Source of the DNA: an uncultured Psychromonas sp.
Lineage (GTDB): Bacteria; Pseudomonadota; Gammaproteobacteria; Enterobacterales; Psychromonadaceae
Reading direction: 5' to 3'
NCBI RefSeq assembly: GCF_947489755.1
Contig: NZ_CANLFB010000019.1
Location: 37,247 to 101,246 of the forward strand
Length of the DNA stretch: 64,000 bases
Position numbers and translations under genes: made by a program. Below are positions 19,454 through 30,195 of the stretch, piece by piece. Numbering within the stretch: position 1 is the stretch's first letter; each line of letters begins with the position of its first letter. Under the pieces are notes generated by a model. That model was not told the origin of the DNA. It did not search any database and saw only the letters and a program-made list of their open reading frames with translations.

Positions 19454-20850
19454 GAAAGCTCCTTGATCATATTTAATGGATGAGCAAAGCAATCAGGTAA
19501 TGTGTTACTTAATTGGGTTAGGTTATCCGCAGGAGCCAATTGCATTTTTTTAAACCATTGATCGAACTCTGGTGCAGGACGCAGTCCTAATACCTGACGC
19601 GCATAAAGAGCATCATGAAATGAGGTTGTTTGATAGTTAAGCATGATGTCATCAGAACCGGGAATGCCCATGATAAATGAACACTCTGCAACTCCTAATA
19701 GCGTTAGTAAGTTATCCATATCATTTTGATCGGCGTAGGCGTGGTTGGTATAACAGATATCACACCCCATCGGTAAACCCAGTAACTTCCCACAGAAATG
19801 GTCTTCTAAACCTGCTCGAATAATTTGCTTCCCATCAAAAAGGTATTCAGGGCCTATAAAGCCAACCACAGTATTCACTAATAAAGGTTTAAACTTACGT
19901 GCGACTGCGTAAGCACGTGTTTCACAGGTTTGTTGATCCACACCGTGATGGCCGTTAGCAGAAAGCGCACTACCTTGACCTGTTTCAAAATACATGACGT
20001 TATTGCCGACAGTTCCGCGCTTCAACTCTAATGCGGCTTGATGTGCTTCATTTAATACGTTGAGATTTACACCAAAACCTTGATTGGTTGCTTCAGTACC
20101 GCCAATAGACTGGAAAACCAGATCCACAGGCGCGCCAAGTTCTATTGCTTCGATGGTGTTAGTAACATGCGTTAATACACAAGACTGTGTTGGTATTTCA
20201 TAATGCTGAATAACGTCATCCATTAACTTCATTAATTTCACTGCTTGTGAAACGCTATCAGTGGCAGGGTTAATCCCTAAGACAGCATCGCCACTGCCAT
20301 ACATCAAACCATCAAAAATAGTTGCTGCAATACCGTTTACATCATCTGTTGGATGGTTTGGTTGTAAGCGTGTAGATAAATGCCCGGGTAAGCCAATAGT
20401 GTTGCGGAATTGAGTAATAATATTGCATTTTTTAGCGACTAAAATAAGGTCTTGGTTACGCATTATTTTACTGACCGCAGCCACCATTTCAGGTGTAATA
20501 CCTGCGCGTATACGTTTGAAATCAACTTCAGTCGTTGTCTCTTGTAATAACCAATTGCGAAAATCGCCCACGGTTAAATGTGAAATTTCTGAAAATGCTG
20601 CGGCATCATGATCGTCAATAATAAGACGTGTTATTTCATCTTTTTCATAAGGAATCAGTGTTTCTTCAAGAAAGGTCTTTAACGGTAATTCAGCCAATAA
20701 CATTTGTGCGACAGCACGTTGCTCTGATGACATCGCAGCAACACCAGCCAATTGGTCGCCCGATCTCATTGGTGATGCTTTAGCCATCAAATCAGCAAGA
20801 TTATCAAATCGATAAACATGACTACCTAGCTGATAGCGATAATTGGACAT
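19450..20850 (-). CDS. eutB: ethanolamine ammonia-lyase large subunit
   Basis: Catalytic large subunit of ethanolamine ammonia-lyase, a TIM-barrel enzyme, 466 aa. Recognisable parts are the N-terminal KASPMRSGDQLAGVAA, the central GLPGHLSTRLQPNHPTDDV and FETGQGSALSANGHHGVDQQ, and FIMGIPGSDDIMLNYQTTSFHD near the end. It is the first gene of the operon. No shell proteins, EutA reactivase or acetaldehyde dehydrogenase are adjacent, so this is the short, compartment-free type. GAGG lies about 10 bases before the ATG. Confidence 0.96.
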   Translation of the reverse strand: MSNYRYQLGSHVYRFDNLADLMAKASPMRSGDQLAGVAAMSSEQRAVAQMLLAELPLKTFLEETLIPYEKDEITRLIIDDHDAAAFSEISHLTVGDFRNWLLQETTTEVDFKRIRAGITPEMVAAVSKIMRNQDLILVAKKCNIITQFRNTIGLPGHLSTRLQPNHPTDDVNGIAATIFDGLMYGSGDAVLGINPATDSVSQAVKLMKLMDDVIQHYEIPTQSCVLTHVTNTIEAIELGAPVDLVFQSIGGTEATNQGFGVNLNVLNEAHQAALELKRGTVGNNVMYFETGQGSALSANGHHGVDQQTCETRAYAVARKFKPLLVNTVVGFIGPEYLFDGKQIIRAGLEDHFCGKLLGLPMGCDICYTNHAYADQNDMDNLLTLLGVAECSFIMGIPGSDDIMLNYQTTSFHDALYARQVLGLRPAPEFDQWFKKMQLAPADNLTQLSNTLPDCFAHPLNMIKELS

Positions 20851-20988
20851 GGTAAATACCTCAAAACATTAAATTCGGCGCAAACTTTGCAAACTAATAA
20901 CAACATAGATTGCGAGGATCGTTCCAACTGAATAACGCTATTACGCAAAAACAAAATTACTTTTAAAACAGCATGTTAAGTAAATAAC

Positions 20989-21003
20989 GCCTCAAATTGA
21001 GGC
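20989..21003. promoter_or_regulatory. dyad upstream of the EutR-like gene
   Basis: GCCTCAA-A-TTGAGGC is a perfect 7-bp dyad 22 bases before the AraC-type gene and about 140 bases from eutB. With a one-base centre it is more likely a protein-binding site than a hairpin. Which protein binds it is unknown. Confidence 0.4.
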
Positions 21004-21025
21004 ATAAATAAGAAAAGGCGGAAAA

Positions 21026-22069
21026 ATGGGGTTTATAAAGCAGCACCAAGGCAGTACCGTCTCTGCACTAGAAAGGTGCAAATCATTTACTTTTGATGTC
21101 AATCAACAAGCAGAAAGCCTAATACAATGGGAGCAACGCTATAATCAACACAGTAGTGGCACATTCAGCGGTTATTTAGATGAATTGAAGTTAGGAGGCA
21201 TTCATTTCTTTGAAGAATTCACTAACCGCACATTACAACAACAGTGCTGTGTGAAACACGACAATCTATGGCTTGGTTTTTCATTGCAACCGCAAAGACC
21301 GAAAATTAATAACAGTGGGATAGTCGAAGGGCAATTAATGACGCGTCCTTCTGGTATTGAATTTGAATTAATAACACCACCAGATTTTCATATTTATGGC
21401 CTTGTGATTAATAAAAAGAGTATTAGTGAGGAGATGATTGGAGGAGATTACGATCTATGGCAAAACCAAAGCCATACCATGCAGGCTTCACGACCTAATC
21501 ATTATGTGAGTTATGAGTTAGCCAAGTTGATTAGTTTATTGTTGAATAATAATAACTCACCGATGGGAAGTCATAGTGTTTTCGGCGATGAAAACCCTGC
21601 TCGATTAGCCAGATTAACGCCACTTATTACGTCTAAAGTAGCGGATTTATTGGCACAAACAGAATATGGCTTTGATGAAGTGAAAGTAACACAACAAACC
21701 ACTCAAAGAGTGATTGCTGATATTACTCATTACATTAAAGAAACCAATAACTACCCTCTCACTATCACCGAATTGTGCCAAATAACCAAGGTCAGTCGAC
21801 GCGCACTGCAATATTGTTTTGAACAAGGCTTTGGCATGTCACCCATTCAATACATAAGAGATTGTCGTCTCAATGAAATCAGACGTCTTTTATTAAATGC
21901 AGATAATGAACTTGGTATTGCAGACCTTGCGCTGGATTTTGGTTTTTTTCATATAGGCACATTCAATGCACAATATAAAAATTTATTCGGAGAAACACCG
22001 ACACAAACTATTAAACGTTCAGAGACTTACCAAAATATAATTATTCACCAAGATAATGCTAAAAAATAA
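21026..22069 (+). CDS. AraC family regulator, EutR-like
   Basis: Probable activator of the divergent eutB-eutC-permease operon, responding to ethanolamine plus adenosylcobalamin as EutR does in enterobacteria. Of 347 aa, the C-terminal about 110 carry two HTH motifs (ITELCQITKVSRRALQYCFE and IADLALDFGFFHIGTFNAQY). The N-terminal 230 residues have the beta-rich sensory part with FTNRTLQQQ and WLGFSLQPQ. An AAGGCGG ribosome site precedes the ATG. The functional link rests on position and overall resemblance. Confidence 0.82.
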   Translation: MGFIKQHQGSTVSALERCKSFTFDVNQQAESLIQWEQRYNQHSSGTFSGYLDELKLGGIHFFEEFTNRTLQQQCCVKHDNLWLGFSLQPQRPKINNSGIVEGQLMTRPSGIEFELITPPDFHIYGLVINKKSISEEMIGGDYDLWQNQSHTMQASRPNHYVSYELAKLISLLLNNNNSPMGSHSVFGDENPARLARLTPLITSKVADLLAQTEYGFDEVKVTQQTTQRVIADITHYIKETNNYPLTITELCQITKVSRRALQYCFEQGFGMSPIQYIRDCRLNEIRRLLLNADNELGIADLALDFGFFHIGTFNAQYKNLFGETPTQTIKRSETYQNIIIHQDNAKK

Positions 22070-22184
22070 GACTCAAGTAATAATGAAAAATATTAGATCT
22101 GTCACTTGTTACAATAATTGCATTCTTTAATCTGACTTGCTTATGATATTATGACTGTTCTTTTACCGATTATAAGTTGTCACT

Positions 22185-22616
22185 ATGCCCCATCCATTAC
22201 TCGCGCGAGCAATCGATATTTGTGAGTCTAACAATGTACGCTTTACAGCCGTTCGCCAGCAGGTATTTACTTTGATGGCAGAGCATAAAGGCGCGATTAC
22301 AGCTTATGAATTATTAGAGCAATTACAAAAATCCGATAGCAAAGCAAAGCCTCCAACTATTTATCGTGCTCTTGATTTTTTATTAGATAATCATTTCATT
22401 CATCGTATAGAGTCATTGAACTCTTATCTGATGTGTTGCCACCTAGGTTGTGAACACCCGATGCAATTATTGATTTGTGATAAATGTAAGCGAGTGATTG
22501 AACTCAGTGATCCTATTATCGATGAAGCATTCTCAACAAAAGCTTCTCAATTTGGCTTTAAGATAACAAACAAAGTATTAGAAGCACATGGTGTTTGCGA
22601 CAGATGTATTGCGTAA
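22185..22616 (+). CDS. zur: zinc uptake regulator, Fur family
   Basis: Zinc-sensing repressor of the Fur family, 143 aa. The N-terminal winged helix contains RFTAVRQQVFTLMAEH and PPTIYRALDFLLDNHFIHRI. The C-terminal dimer domain has the structural zinc cysteines LLICDKCKRVIEL and HGVCDRCIA. The CHLGCEHPMQLLICDKC spacing is that of Zur rather than Fur. Monocistronic. I saw no convincing Zur box in its own promoter. Confidence 0.9.
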   Translation: MPHPLLARAIDICESNNVRFTAVRQQVFTLMAEHKGAITAYELLEQLQKSDSKAKPPTIYRALDFLLDNHFIHRIESLNSYLMCCHLGCEHPMQLLICDKCKRVIELSDPIIDEAFSTKASQFGFKITNKVLEAHGVCDRCIA

Positions 22617-22661
22617 TAAATGAAAAAGTAATCCTCACTTAATAAAAAGTCAGTAATAGAT

Positions 22662-22705
22662 AATGAAGGTTGTATCGTTCAACATTTTTCACCTTCATTT
22701 TTATT
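22662..22705 (+). terminator. terminator after zur
   Basis: A 9-bp stem AATGAAGGT / ACCTTCATT (22662-22670 and 22691-22699) with a 20-base loop, followed by TTTATTC. The long loop makes it moderate. Confidence 0.6.
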
Positions 22706-23118
22706 CTTTCACATAACCTTCTCAAACTCACTTTTCAAAAAAGTATTGAAAAAGCAGATTAAAATCATTTCAAACAGTAACCATTGCTCTCATTACTAAT
22801 TCAAGATTCAATCGAAACATCTTATTTCTGAACATATGACCAACAAGCATATCAAAGATAGTGCTCAATACGGTTATGAAAGGTGCTGGTAGGAAATGAT
22901 TAAAAAATAGTAGTAGAAAAATGAAGTCAGTATAAATAAAAGAAGTTATCAACTTATATAACGCTATTATCGGTTATACCGTTGTGATTTTAGACACCTT
23001 TATAAAAGATTAAAGTAGTACACCAGCTCTCGCTCAATCAACACAAACTAAGCATAACGTTCCTATTACTCGATGTAGTAACGCTATACATTGCGCCCCA
23101 TTGTCTCAAAATACAGGC
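22706..23118. other. gap between zur and polA, no gene seen
   Basis: AT-rich DNA. A 60-codon minus-strand ORF (22770-22952) has no recognisable domain, no good ribosome site and hydrophobic low-complexity composition, so I do not call it. Nothing resembling the conserved start of Spot 42 RNA, which sits near polA in relatives, was found. Confidence 0.5.
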
Positions 23119-23209
23119 AAAAAAAGCCCCCAATATACGGAAATATATTGAGGGAAACAGGGAAGAGATCATGAAATATCTTCAACTGGTTAGTCATTTG
23201 ATATTTCAT
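23119..23209 (-). terminator. polA 3' structure: hairpin plus intrinsic terminator
   Basis: On the minus strand after polA there is first a 10-bp stem ATGAAATATC / GATATTTCAT (23171-23180 and 23200-23209). It is followed by a terminator stem CCCTCAATATA / TATATTGGGGG (one mismatch, 23127-23154) and seven Ts (23119-23125). The two-stem shape could also be a small RNA or a stable 3' UTR. Confidence 0.7.
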
Positions 23210-23245
23210 TTAGTTCATAAATTATATAACAAATAATTTATAAAC

Positions 23246-26044
23246 TTAATGCGCTTCATCCCAATTATTACCAACATCTGCGTCAGCAATTAATGGCACA
23301 TCTAGATCAGCTGCATTCGCCATAATGGCTTGAATCTCTTTTGTATACTCTTCGACACATTCTTCTTTAATGGCAAAGACTAATTCATCGTGTACTTGCA
23401 TGAGTATTTGAACGCTACCTTGTGGCTGTTGTTTCACCCAAGCTGCCATATCGATCATCGCTTTTTTAATGATATCCGCAGCAGTACCTTGCATTGGTGC
23501 ATTGATCGCTGCGCGTTCTGCCGCTTTCTTCAGCATACCGTTTTTAGCATTGATATTAGGTAACTGTAAGCGACGTCCAAAGATAGTCTCTACATAGGCT
23601 TTTTCATTCGCTAACAAACGCGTATCTTCCATGTATGTTAATACTGCTGGGTAGCGACTAAAGTAACGATCCATGTAAGTTTGTGCTTCTTGACGACCAA
23701 TATTTAACTGTTTTGCTAAGCCGAATGCGCTCATACCGTAAATCAAACCAAAGTTAATCGCTTTAGCACTACGACGCTGATCAACTGTCACTTCATCAAG
23801 TGATACAGAGAATACTTCAGCAGCAGTTGCCTTATGGATATCTTTACCTGTTGAGAAAGCCGTTAATAGACCGTCATCTTGAGACAAATGCGCCATAATA
23901 CGTAATTCAATTTGGCTGTAATCGGCAGCGACAATTTTATATCCTGGTTGTGCAATAAACGCTTGGCGAATACGACGACCTTCTGCACTACGGATTGGAA
24001 TATTTTGTAAATTTGGATCGCTTGATGATAGACGACCAGTCACAGTGACCGCTTGATGGTATGAAGTATGTAGACGACCAGTATCTGCATTAACCATTAA
24101 CGGTAATTTATCAGTATAAGTCGATTTTAATTTACTTAAACCACGGTGCTCAATAATCAACTTAGGTAACGGGTAAGTTAACGCTAACTCTTGAAGTACT
24201 TCTTCTGCTGTAGAAGGGGCACCTTTAGGTGTTTTCTTAATGACAGGAATATTGAGTTCTTCAAATAAAATAGTCTGTAATTGCTTCGGTGAACTCAAAT
24301 TAAAAGGTTTACCAGCTTCTTCATAAGCTAATTCTTCTAACTCTAATAAGCGTTTTGCAATTTCAACACTTTGAACACCCAGTAATTTACTATCAATTTC
24401 TACACCACCTCTTTCTATGTCAGATAAGACAGTTAATAACGGTATTTCTATTTCATCTAATACCTTCAATAACTCAGGTATTTCTTTTAAGCGCGCTTGT
24501 AACTCAAGATGTAAACGCAACGTAATATCTGCATCTTCAGCTGCATAAGGAGCCGCTTCTTTAATCGCTATTTGATTAAAAGTCAGTTGCTTCTTACCTT
24601 TACCGGCAATATCTTCAAAGCTGATACATTTATGGCCTAGATATTTTAACGCTAAGGTATCCATATCATGCTTACCGGTACTATCTAATACATACGATTC
24701 CAGCATAGTGTCAAAAGCGATACCGCCTAATGTAATACCATGGTTAAGTAAAACACTGCGATCGTATTTAAGATTTTGACCTACTTTTTTATGTTCATCT
24801 GACGTCAACAAAGGCGTTAGTAGCTCAAGTGTCTCAGTAAAATCTAATTGTGTAGGTGCATCAATGTAATCATGCATTAACGGTAAGTAAGCGGCTTCAA
24901 TAACAGGCGCGGCTTCTTCACCTACATTAGTCTGAATAGCAAAAGATAAACCAACGATTTTAGCTTGCATGTAATCTAAGCTGGTTGTTTCAGTATCAAA
25001 AGCGAATACGTCTGCTTGCTTTAATTTTTTAATCCACTGTAATAATTGGCCTTTTGTATAAATCGTTTTATAACTATCACGATCTACCATTGATTTAGCG
25101 GCTTCTATAGGCGCAACAAACTGCCCTTCTTGAGATGAAGAAGCTTTAGCGACTAAATTATCACCTGCTAATAATGATGCTAACCAACGTTTAAACTCTA
25201 ATTTTCCAAATAGTTTAATTAGCTCATCAGTATCTTGCGCAGAAGGTTTAAAATCTTCATAACCTTGGTCTAATTCAACATCTAATTTAATGGTAGCCAA
25301 TAAGTAAGACAAACGTGCCATTGCTTCATTATCTGCCATCTTTTTAGCCATGGTTTTACTACCACGGAAACCTAAATCAGCTAATTTATCTAAGTTTTCA
25401 TAGATGCTATCCATGTTACCTAAACCTTGTAACATAGCTAATGCGGTCTTTTCACCGACACCTGGTACACCAGGAATATTATCGACCTTATCACCCATTA
25501 ATGCTAAATAATCGATGATCATTTCAGGTGGAATACCAAATTTTTCTTTAACGCCTTCAACATCTAAAGTGGTATTAGTCATGGTGTTAATTAAGAAGGT
25601 ATGTTCATCAACTAATTGCGCCATATCTTTATCACCAGTACTGATCAGGGTCTTAACCCCCATCTTACTCGCCTGTAACGCTAAGGTACCGATCACGTCA
25701 TCCGCTTCAACACCCGGAATAGTTAAAATAGGTAAGCCCATTGCTTTGATAACGGCATGTAATGGTTCTATTTGGCTACGTAAATCATCAGGCATACTCG
25801 GACGATTCGCTTTGTATTCACCGTACATATCATCACGGAAGGTTTTTCCTTTTGCATCAAACACAACCACAATATGCGTTGGACTAAATTGCTTTAACAG
25901 GCTTTGTAGCATATTCACTACGCCGTACACAGCCCCTGTTGCTTCACCCGCAGAGTTGGTTAAATGTGGAGGAGAAAAAAAAGCACGGTACAAATACGAG
26001 GAACCGTCAACAAGCACAAAAGGATTTTCAGGAACTACAGCCAT
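23246..26044 (-). CDS. polA: DNA polymerase I
   Basis: Repair and Okazaki-fragment polymerase, 932 aa. The domain order is complete: 5'-3' exonuclease (residues 1 to about 300, with [20 protein letters not shown] and [12 protein letters not shown]), 3'-5' exonuclease (near 345, [12 protein letters not shown], with the metal-binding Asp-x-Glu kept, so proofreading should be active), and polymerase domain (motif [16 protein letters not shown], motif [21 protein letters not shown], motif C QVHDELVF). A 7-bp hairpin (TACCAAT / ATTGGTA, 26053-26074) sits just before the start and overlaps the likely ribosome site. Confidence 0.98.
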   Translation of the reverse strand: MAVVPENPFVLVDGSSYLYRAFFSPPHLTNSAGEATGAVYGVVNMLQSLLKQFSPTHIVVVFDAKGKTFRDDMYGEYKANRPSMPDDLRSQIEPLHAVIKAMGLPILTIPGVEADDVIGTLALQASKMGVKTLISTGDKDMAQLVDEHTFLINTMTNTTLDVEGVKEKFGIPPEMIIDYLALMGDKVDNIPGVPGVGEKTALAMLQGLGNMDSIYENLDKLADLGFRGSKTMAKKMADNEAMARLSYLLATIKLDVELDQGYEDFKPSAQDTDELIKLFGKLEFKRWLASLLAGDNLVAKASSSQEGQFVAPIEAAKSMVDRDSYKTIYTKGQLLQWIKKLKQADVFAFDTETTSLDYMQAKIVGLSFAIQTNVGEEAAPVIEAAYLPLMHDYIDAPTQLDFTETLELLTPLLTSDEHKKVGQNLKYDRSVLLNHGITLGGIAFDTMLESYVLDSTGKHDMDTLALKYLGHKCISFEDIAGKGKKQLTFNQIAIKEAAPYAAEDADITLRLHLELQARLKEIPELLKVLDEIEIPLLTVLSDIERGGVEIDSKLLGVQSVEIAKRLLELEELAYEEAGKPFNLSSPKQLQTILFEELNIPVIKKTPKGAPSTAEEVLQELALTYPLPKLIIEHRGLSKLKSTYTDKLPLMVNADTGRLHTSYHQAVTVTGRLSSSDPNLQNIPIRSAEGRRIRQAFIAQPGYKIVAADYSQIELRIMAHLSQDDGLLTAFSTGKDIHKATAAEVFSVSLDEVTVDQRRSAKAINFGLIYGMSAFGLAKQLNIGRQEAQTYMDRYFSRYPAVLTYMEDTRLLANEKAYVETIFGRRLQLPNINAKNGMLKKAAERAAINAPMQGTAADIIKKAMIDMAAWVKQQPQGSVQILMQVHDELVFAIKEECVEEYTKEIQAIMANAADLDVPLIADADVGNNWDEAH

Positions 26045-26370
26045 AGATTAACTACCAATCAGATAAAATTGGTACATAGTATACCTACACGCCATAAAAT
26101 TGTGATCACGTTTTATTATATTGTCGAAGTGAAGTAAAAATTAGAGGTTAATAGTGCGGATTGATAGCGAGGGTATCAATCTCATTAGAACTTAAAAATT
26201 AAGCAATTAATCTCCCCTAAATAAAGAGACAAAAGGTAAGTGGCCATTCACTTTCAATGTATAACTCTCTGTGGATAACTCTGTTAATGAATTTACTTAA
26301 AATTTGAGGCAGAACAATAAACAATAAATACCTTTTATTTTTCAAAAAGATACAATCAAAAATAAAACGC
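26045..26370. other. polA upstream region with one DnaA box
   Basis: The gap between polA and the acyltransferase terminator is AT-rich. It contains a perfect DnaA box (TGTGGATAA, 26270-26278, TTATCCACA on the minus strand), about 226 bases upstream of polA. A single box may be chance or regulatory. No ORF or RNA seen. Confidence 0.4.
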
Positions 26371-26402
26371 AAAAAGCACATTCAATACATTATTGAATGT
26401 GC
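26371..26402 (-). terminator. terminator of the acyltransferase gene
   Basis: A perfect 12-bp stem GCACATTCAATA / TATTGAATGTGC (26376-26402) with a 3-base loop. On the minus strand it is followed by TTTTT. Confidence 0.85.
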
Positions 26403-26437
26403 ATAACAAATATAAAAATTACCTAGTTTAGTTTATA

Positions 26438-27547
26438 TTAGCTCGTGTAATGGCCAACAGGGTTCGCATACATTTTTAATACTGTATCCTGTAATTCTGG
26501 CTTAATCGCTTGAATACGGGCTTTAAATGCTTCGATATCTTGTACTGGAATATTATCGACATCTTGCTCAGCCGCGATGAGGTTAGAAGGATGTAAAAAG
26601 TAATTTTGATAAATTTGGCTATCAATTTCTTCAGCAACTTGATCCGCATTTTCAAATGCGCCGCTTAGAGGTTTACCAAAGGCAACATGGACATGACCTT
26701 TTTTACCGATAATACCACTGACAATACTTTCAATATCTTCGAATTCAGATTTTTTATATTCACCAAATTCTGCTTTCTCATATAATTCACGTGCTTTTTG
26801 TTGATCACATGGGTCAAGCTCATAAGAAACGGCAACAGGCACAATATTTAATGATTTAATATATTCAGCAAATGGAATTTTTTTCTTTTTACCATTCACA
26901 TAAAACATTTTGATAATCGCAGGATCGGTTTTGTCGAAACCATCTTTTGCACGGCCTTCTTTTTGCGCAATCCAGATACTACTGTCTTCTTTCAATGAAC
27001 TACAAATATAATCTGATAAGTGCGATAACGATTTCATCATCTCACGAACACCAGTGACGGAACGTTTAACAATAAAACTTTTATTCATGCGCATTAAATC
27101 TGAAACAAAAGGTTTACTCAGTAAGTTATCACCAATTGCAATACGTACTGTTTTAAAATCCTCTGAATACAAAGCCCAATTAACAAAAGAAGGATCCATC
27201 GCGATATCACGATGATTAGATACAAACAGGTAGTTTTTAGTCGCGTCTAAATTTTCTAAACCAGAATAAGTGAAATTTGTCGTAGTAGAATCAATCATGC
27301 GTTGTACATAACGTCCCATGATTTTTTGCATTTGATCAATACAGTTAATTTTTCGCCATTTAAATAGTAAATATTGTCTCACTAAGGGTTTAAGCGCAAA
27401 ACCTAAATACTTTGATAGTTTAGGGAAACGAAAGCCTAATATCGCATCGATAAACTCTTCGCTATTAATGACGCGTTTGATAGCAGGCTGTATCTCTTCA
27501 TCATTATAAGGGCGAATATCGCTAAATTTATCAATGTTACTTGGCAT
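26438..27547 (-). CDS. PlsC-like glycerol/phospholipid acyltransferase family protein
   Basis: Probable membrane-associated acyltransferase of 369 aa. The acceptor region reads FVSNHRDIAMDPSF: His is followed by Asp after five residues, whereas the classic motif is HX4D, so the spacing differs by one (a nearer Asp directly after HR is also present). The IWIAQKEGRAKDG segment corresponds to the EGTRS-type block III. It is probably involved in lipid remodelling, but the substrate is unclear. Monocistronic, with its own terminator. No strong membrane helix, so a peripheral attachment is likely. Confidence 0.72.
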   Translation of the reverse strand: MPSNIDKFSDIRPYNDEEIQPAIKRVINSEEFIDAILGFRFPKLSKYLGFALKPLVRQYLLFKWRKINCIDQMQKIMGRYVQRMIDSTTTNFTYSGLENLDATKNYLFVSNHRDIAMDPSFVNWALYSEDFKTVRIAIGDNLLSKPFVSDLMRMNKSFIVKRSVTGVREMMKSLSHLSDYICSSLKEDSSIWIAQKEGRAKDGFDKTDPAIIKMFYVNGKKKKIPFAEYIKSLNIVPVAVSYELDPCDQQKARELYEKAEFGEYKKSEFEDIESIVSGIIGKKGHVHVAFGKPLSGAFENADQVAEEIDSQIYQNYFLHPSNLIAAEQDVDNIPVQDIEAFKARIQAIKPELQDTVLKMYANPVGHYTS

Positions 27548-27781
27548 GTTTTAATTCTCTATAAAATGGAAGACGCATTTTACATGCTTTTAGCTATGAC
27601 AGCGAGGAGATTTGACTGAATTTGCTACCTGAGCCAATTAGATTGATGCTTCAGAAGGTAGTTTTTAAAATGCATTGACGTCAACTTTGATTGATTTTCA
27701 GTAAGGTGCTAACTGACTAGTTGAATATTATTAAAACAGAAAGTAAGTCGATCAGTGTCTGTAGGAGACTTTACGCTTCCT

Positions 27782-27818
27782 AAAAAAGCTTATTTAGCGT
27801 AAATCTACGCTAAATAAG
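27782..27818 (-). terminator. terminator of fre
   Basis: A perfect 13-bp stem CTTATTTAGCGTA / TACGCTAAATAAG (27789-27818) with loop AATC and a minus-strand TTTTTT tail. The rest of the 27548-27948 gap shows a palindrome ATCGCATGCGAT (27827-27838) and loosely repetitive TTAACT / TTGAAC stretches, but no gene. Confidence 0.82.
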
Positions 27819-27948
27819 ATACCCCTATCGCATGCGATGAGAGGATTATTCAGTACGATTAACTTAGCGGGAATTAACTTAACTGGAATCCATTGAACTA
27901 ATATCAATTGAACGGTAACCAGTTAAATTAGTAGCAACCTAACCGAGG

Positions 27949-28644
27949 TTAGATGAATGCAAATGCATCGCCGTATATATTATCGATTAAAGCACCTTGT
28001 TTAATGAAATCTTCACGTGCGATTTTTGCCATTTCAAAGCGGCCTACGATATAAATATCAAATGCAGACAAGTCACTAAATTCATCTAATACTGCTTGAT
28101 GAACATAACCTTTTTTACCTTGCCAAAATGCTTCAGGTAGCTCTACAACAGGGTGAAAATGGATATTTTGATACTCTGTAGACCAGTTAATCGCTTGTTC
28201 TTCAAAGTAAAAGTGTGAATATTCCTTAACTCCCCAGTATAGGTAAACAGGGTTCTCTAATTCAGACTCAACAATTTGCTCTAGAATCGATTTGACATAA
28301 GAGAAGCCAGTTCCACCTGCCATTAAGATAATAGGACGAGTTGAAGATTCACGTAAATAAGCGGCACCGTTAGCAATTTCGACTTCTAATGGCTCACCTG
28401 ATTGCATTTTTTCAACGACTTGCATCGCATATTTGTTATCTTCAGTGGCACCGATATGTAATTCAATTAAATCGCTTGAAGGTGTATTGGCAATAGAAAA
28501 ATGACGTTTATCCCCTTCCCCCATGATCACTGATACATATTGTCCAGCTTTAAAAGAAACAGCACTGGTTGGGGCTAAAAATATACGGTATAAAAACGCA
28601 TTTAACTTTTCAATTGACGCTACATTACAAGTAATTTGTGACAT
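27949..28644 (-). CDS. fre: NAD(P)H-flavin reductase
   Basis: Cytoplasmic reductase that makes free reduced flavin, 231 aa. The N-terminal FAD-type barrel contains FKAGQYVSVIMGEGDKRHFS and IANTPSSD; the C-terminal nucleotide domain has ILMAGGTGFSYVKSIL and YLYWGVKE. The pairing with ubiD (82 bases upstream, same strand) matches the conserved fre-ubiD neighbourhood in gammaproteobacteria. Reduced FMN from it can feed the prenyl-FMN cofactor that UbiD needs. An AGAGAA site precedes the ATG. Confidence 0.93.
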   Translation of the reverse strand: MSQITCNVASIEKLNAFLYRIFLAPTSAVSFKAGQYVSVIMGEGDKRHFSIANTPSSDLIELHIGATEDNKYAMQVVEKMQSGEPLEVEIANGAAYLRESSTRPIILMAGGTGFSYVKSILEQIVESELENPVYLYWGVKEYSHFYFEEQAINWSTEYQNIHFHPVVELPEAFWQGKKGYVHQAVLDEFSDLSAFDIYIVGRFEMAKIAREDFIKQGALIDNIYGDAFAFI

Positions 28645-28725
28645 TCTTTTCTCTTTATTTTTTGGCGAAAAATATGACTAACATAAGGTTAAAAAGTTAA
28701 TGATAACTAGTTCAACCTTTTTATA

Positions 28726-30195
28726 TTATGGCAAAATATCTAACTCATTCCAAAGATCATCTATTTTTTCTTTTACTTTTTCATCCATGACAATAGGTGT
28801 CCCCCATTCACGGGTTGTTTCACCAGGCCATTTATTGGTTGCATCTAGGCCCATTTTTGAACCTAAACCTGAGACAGGTGAAGCAAAATCTAGATAATCG
28901 ATAGGTGTATTATCAATTAAGGTGGTATCACGGCTTGGATCCATACGCGTGGTGACTGCCCACATCACATCATTCCAATCTCGGACATTAACGTCGTCAT
29001 CACACACAATAATAAATTTAGTGTACATAAACTGGCGTAAGAAAGACCAAATACCTAACATCACCCTCTTCGCATGCCCCGGATAACTTTTCTTCATCGA
29101 GACGACAGCCATACGGTATGAACAACCTTCAGGCGGTAAATAAAAATCAACGATTTCAGGGAATTGCTTTTTAATAATTGGAACAAATACTTCGTTAAGT
29201 GCCACACCCAGTATTGCTGGTTCATCGGGTGGACGTCCAGTGTAAGTACTATGGTAAATGGGATCTTTTCTTGTCGTAACATGGGTTACTGTCATTACTT
29301 GAAAATCGTCGACTTCATTATAATAACCAGTATGATCACCGTAAGGTCCTTCTGGCGCTTCTTCACCAGGCATCAAGTAACCTTCTAAAATCATTTCCGC
29401 TGTTGCAGGGACATCTAAATCATTACTTAAACAAGTTGCGACTTTAGTCCGTGAGCCACGTAATAGCCCTGCAAAGGCATATTCAGATAAGGTATCTGGC
29501 ACAGGTGTCACTGCACCCAAAATAGTCGCTGGGTCGGCCCCTAAAGCAACACTCACGGGAAAAGGTTTACCCGGATTAGCTTCTTGCCACTCACGAAAAT
29601 CGATCGCACCACCTCGATGTGATAGCCAACGCATGATAATTTTATTTTTAGAGATCAACTGTTGACGGTAAATACCGAGGTTTTGGCGTTTTTTATAAGG
29701 ACCTCTCGTAATAGTTAGCCCCCACGTAATTAACGGCGCTACATCACCAGGCCAACATTTCATAATAGGTAATTTAGTTAAATCGACATCGTCACCTTCC
29801 ATCACAACTTCTTGGCAAGCAGGTGAACTTACCTTTTTGGTTGGCATATTTAACACTTGCTTGAAAATAGGCAACTTTTCCCACATCGCCTTTAGGCCTT
29901 TAGGTGGTTCAGGCTCTTTTAAATAAGCAAGCCATTCACCGACTTCACGCAATTCACTGACTTTCTTTTTGCCCATTGCTAATGCAACACGTTCAGTGGT
30001 GCCGAAAAGATTAGTTAAAACAGGCGTGTCGTAACCTTTAGGATTTTCAAATAACAAGGCAGGTCCGCCAGCACGTAGCGTACGATCGGATATTTCAGTC
30101 ATTTCTAAGTTCGGGTCTATTTCTTGGCTAATACGCTTTAATAGCCCTTTTTCTTCTAGCTGATTTAAAAAATCACGCAAATCATCAAACTTCAT
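28726..30195 (-). CDS. ubiD: 4-hydroxy-3-polyprenylbenzoate decarboxylase
   Basis: Prenyl-FMN-dependent decarboxylase of ubiquinone synthesis, 489 aa. Family marks include [38 protein letters not shown], the [16 protein letters not shown] stretch with conserved acidic residues, and [20 protein letters not shown] near the end. The frame is open from GTG 30201, but ATG 30195 has AGGTGA five bases upstream and is preferred. It needs a UbiX enzyme for its cofactor; ubiX is not in the window. Confidence 0.95.
   Translation of the reverse strand: MKFDDLRDFLNQLEEKGLLKRISQEIDPNLEMTEISDRTLRAGGPALLFENPKGYDTPVLTNLFGTTERVALAMGKKKVSELREVGEWLAYLKEPEPPKGLKAMWEKLPIFKQVLNMPTKKVSSPACQEVVMEGDDVDLTKLPIMKCWPGDVAPLITWGLTITRGPYKKRQNLGIYRQQLISKNKIIMRWLSHRGGAIDFREWQEANPGKPFPVSVALGADPATILGAVTPVPDTLSEYAFAGLLRGSRTKVATCLSNDLDVPATAEMILEGYLMPGEEAPEGPYGDHTGYYNEVDDFQVMTVTHVTTRKDPIYHSTYTGRPPDEPAILGVALNEVFVPIIKKQFPEIVDFYLPPEGCSYRMAVVSMKKSYPGHAKRVMLGIWSFLRQFMYTKFIIVCDDDVNVRDWNDVMWAVTTRMDPSRDTTLIDNTPIDYLDFASPVSGLGSKMGLDATNKWPGETTREWGTPIVMDEKVKEKIDDLWNELDILP

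Noticed and set aside
20989..21003. intrinsic terminator upstream of the EutR-like gene
   Set aside because: The dyad has a one-base centre and no T-run, so it cannot fold as a terminator hairpin; kept as an operator candidate.
22770..22952. 60-codon ORF on the minus strand behind zur
   Set aside because: No domain, no clear ribosome site, hydrophobic low-complexity composition in AT-rich DNA.
23119..23209. Spot 42 RNA behind polA
   Set aside because: The conserved Spot 42 5' region was not found; only a two-hairpin structure is visible.
25515..26051. 178-codon plus-strand ORF opposite polA
   Set aside because: Shadow frame of a conserved gene; composition not protein-like.
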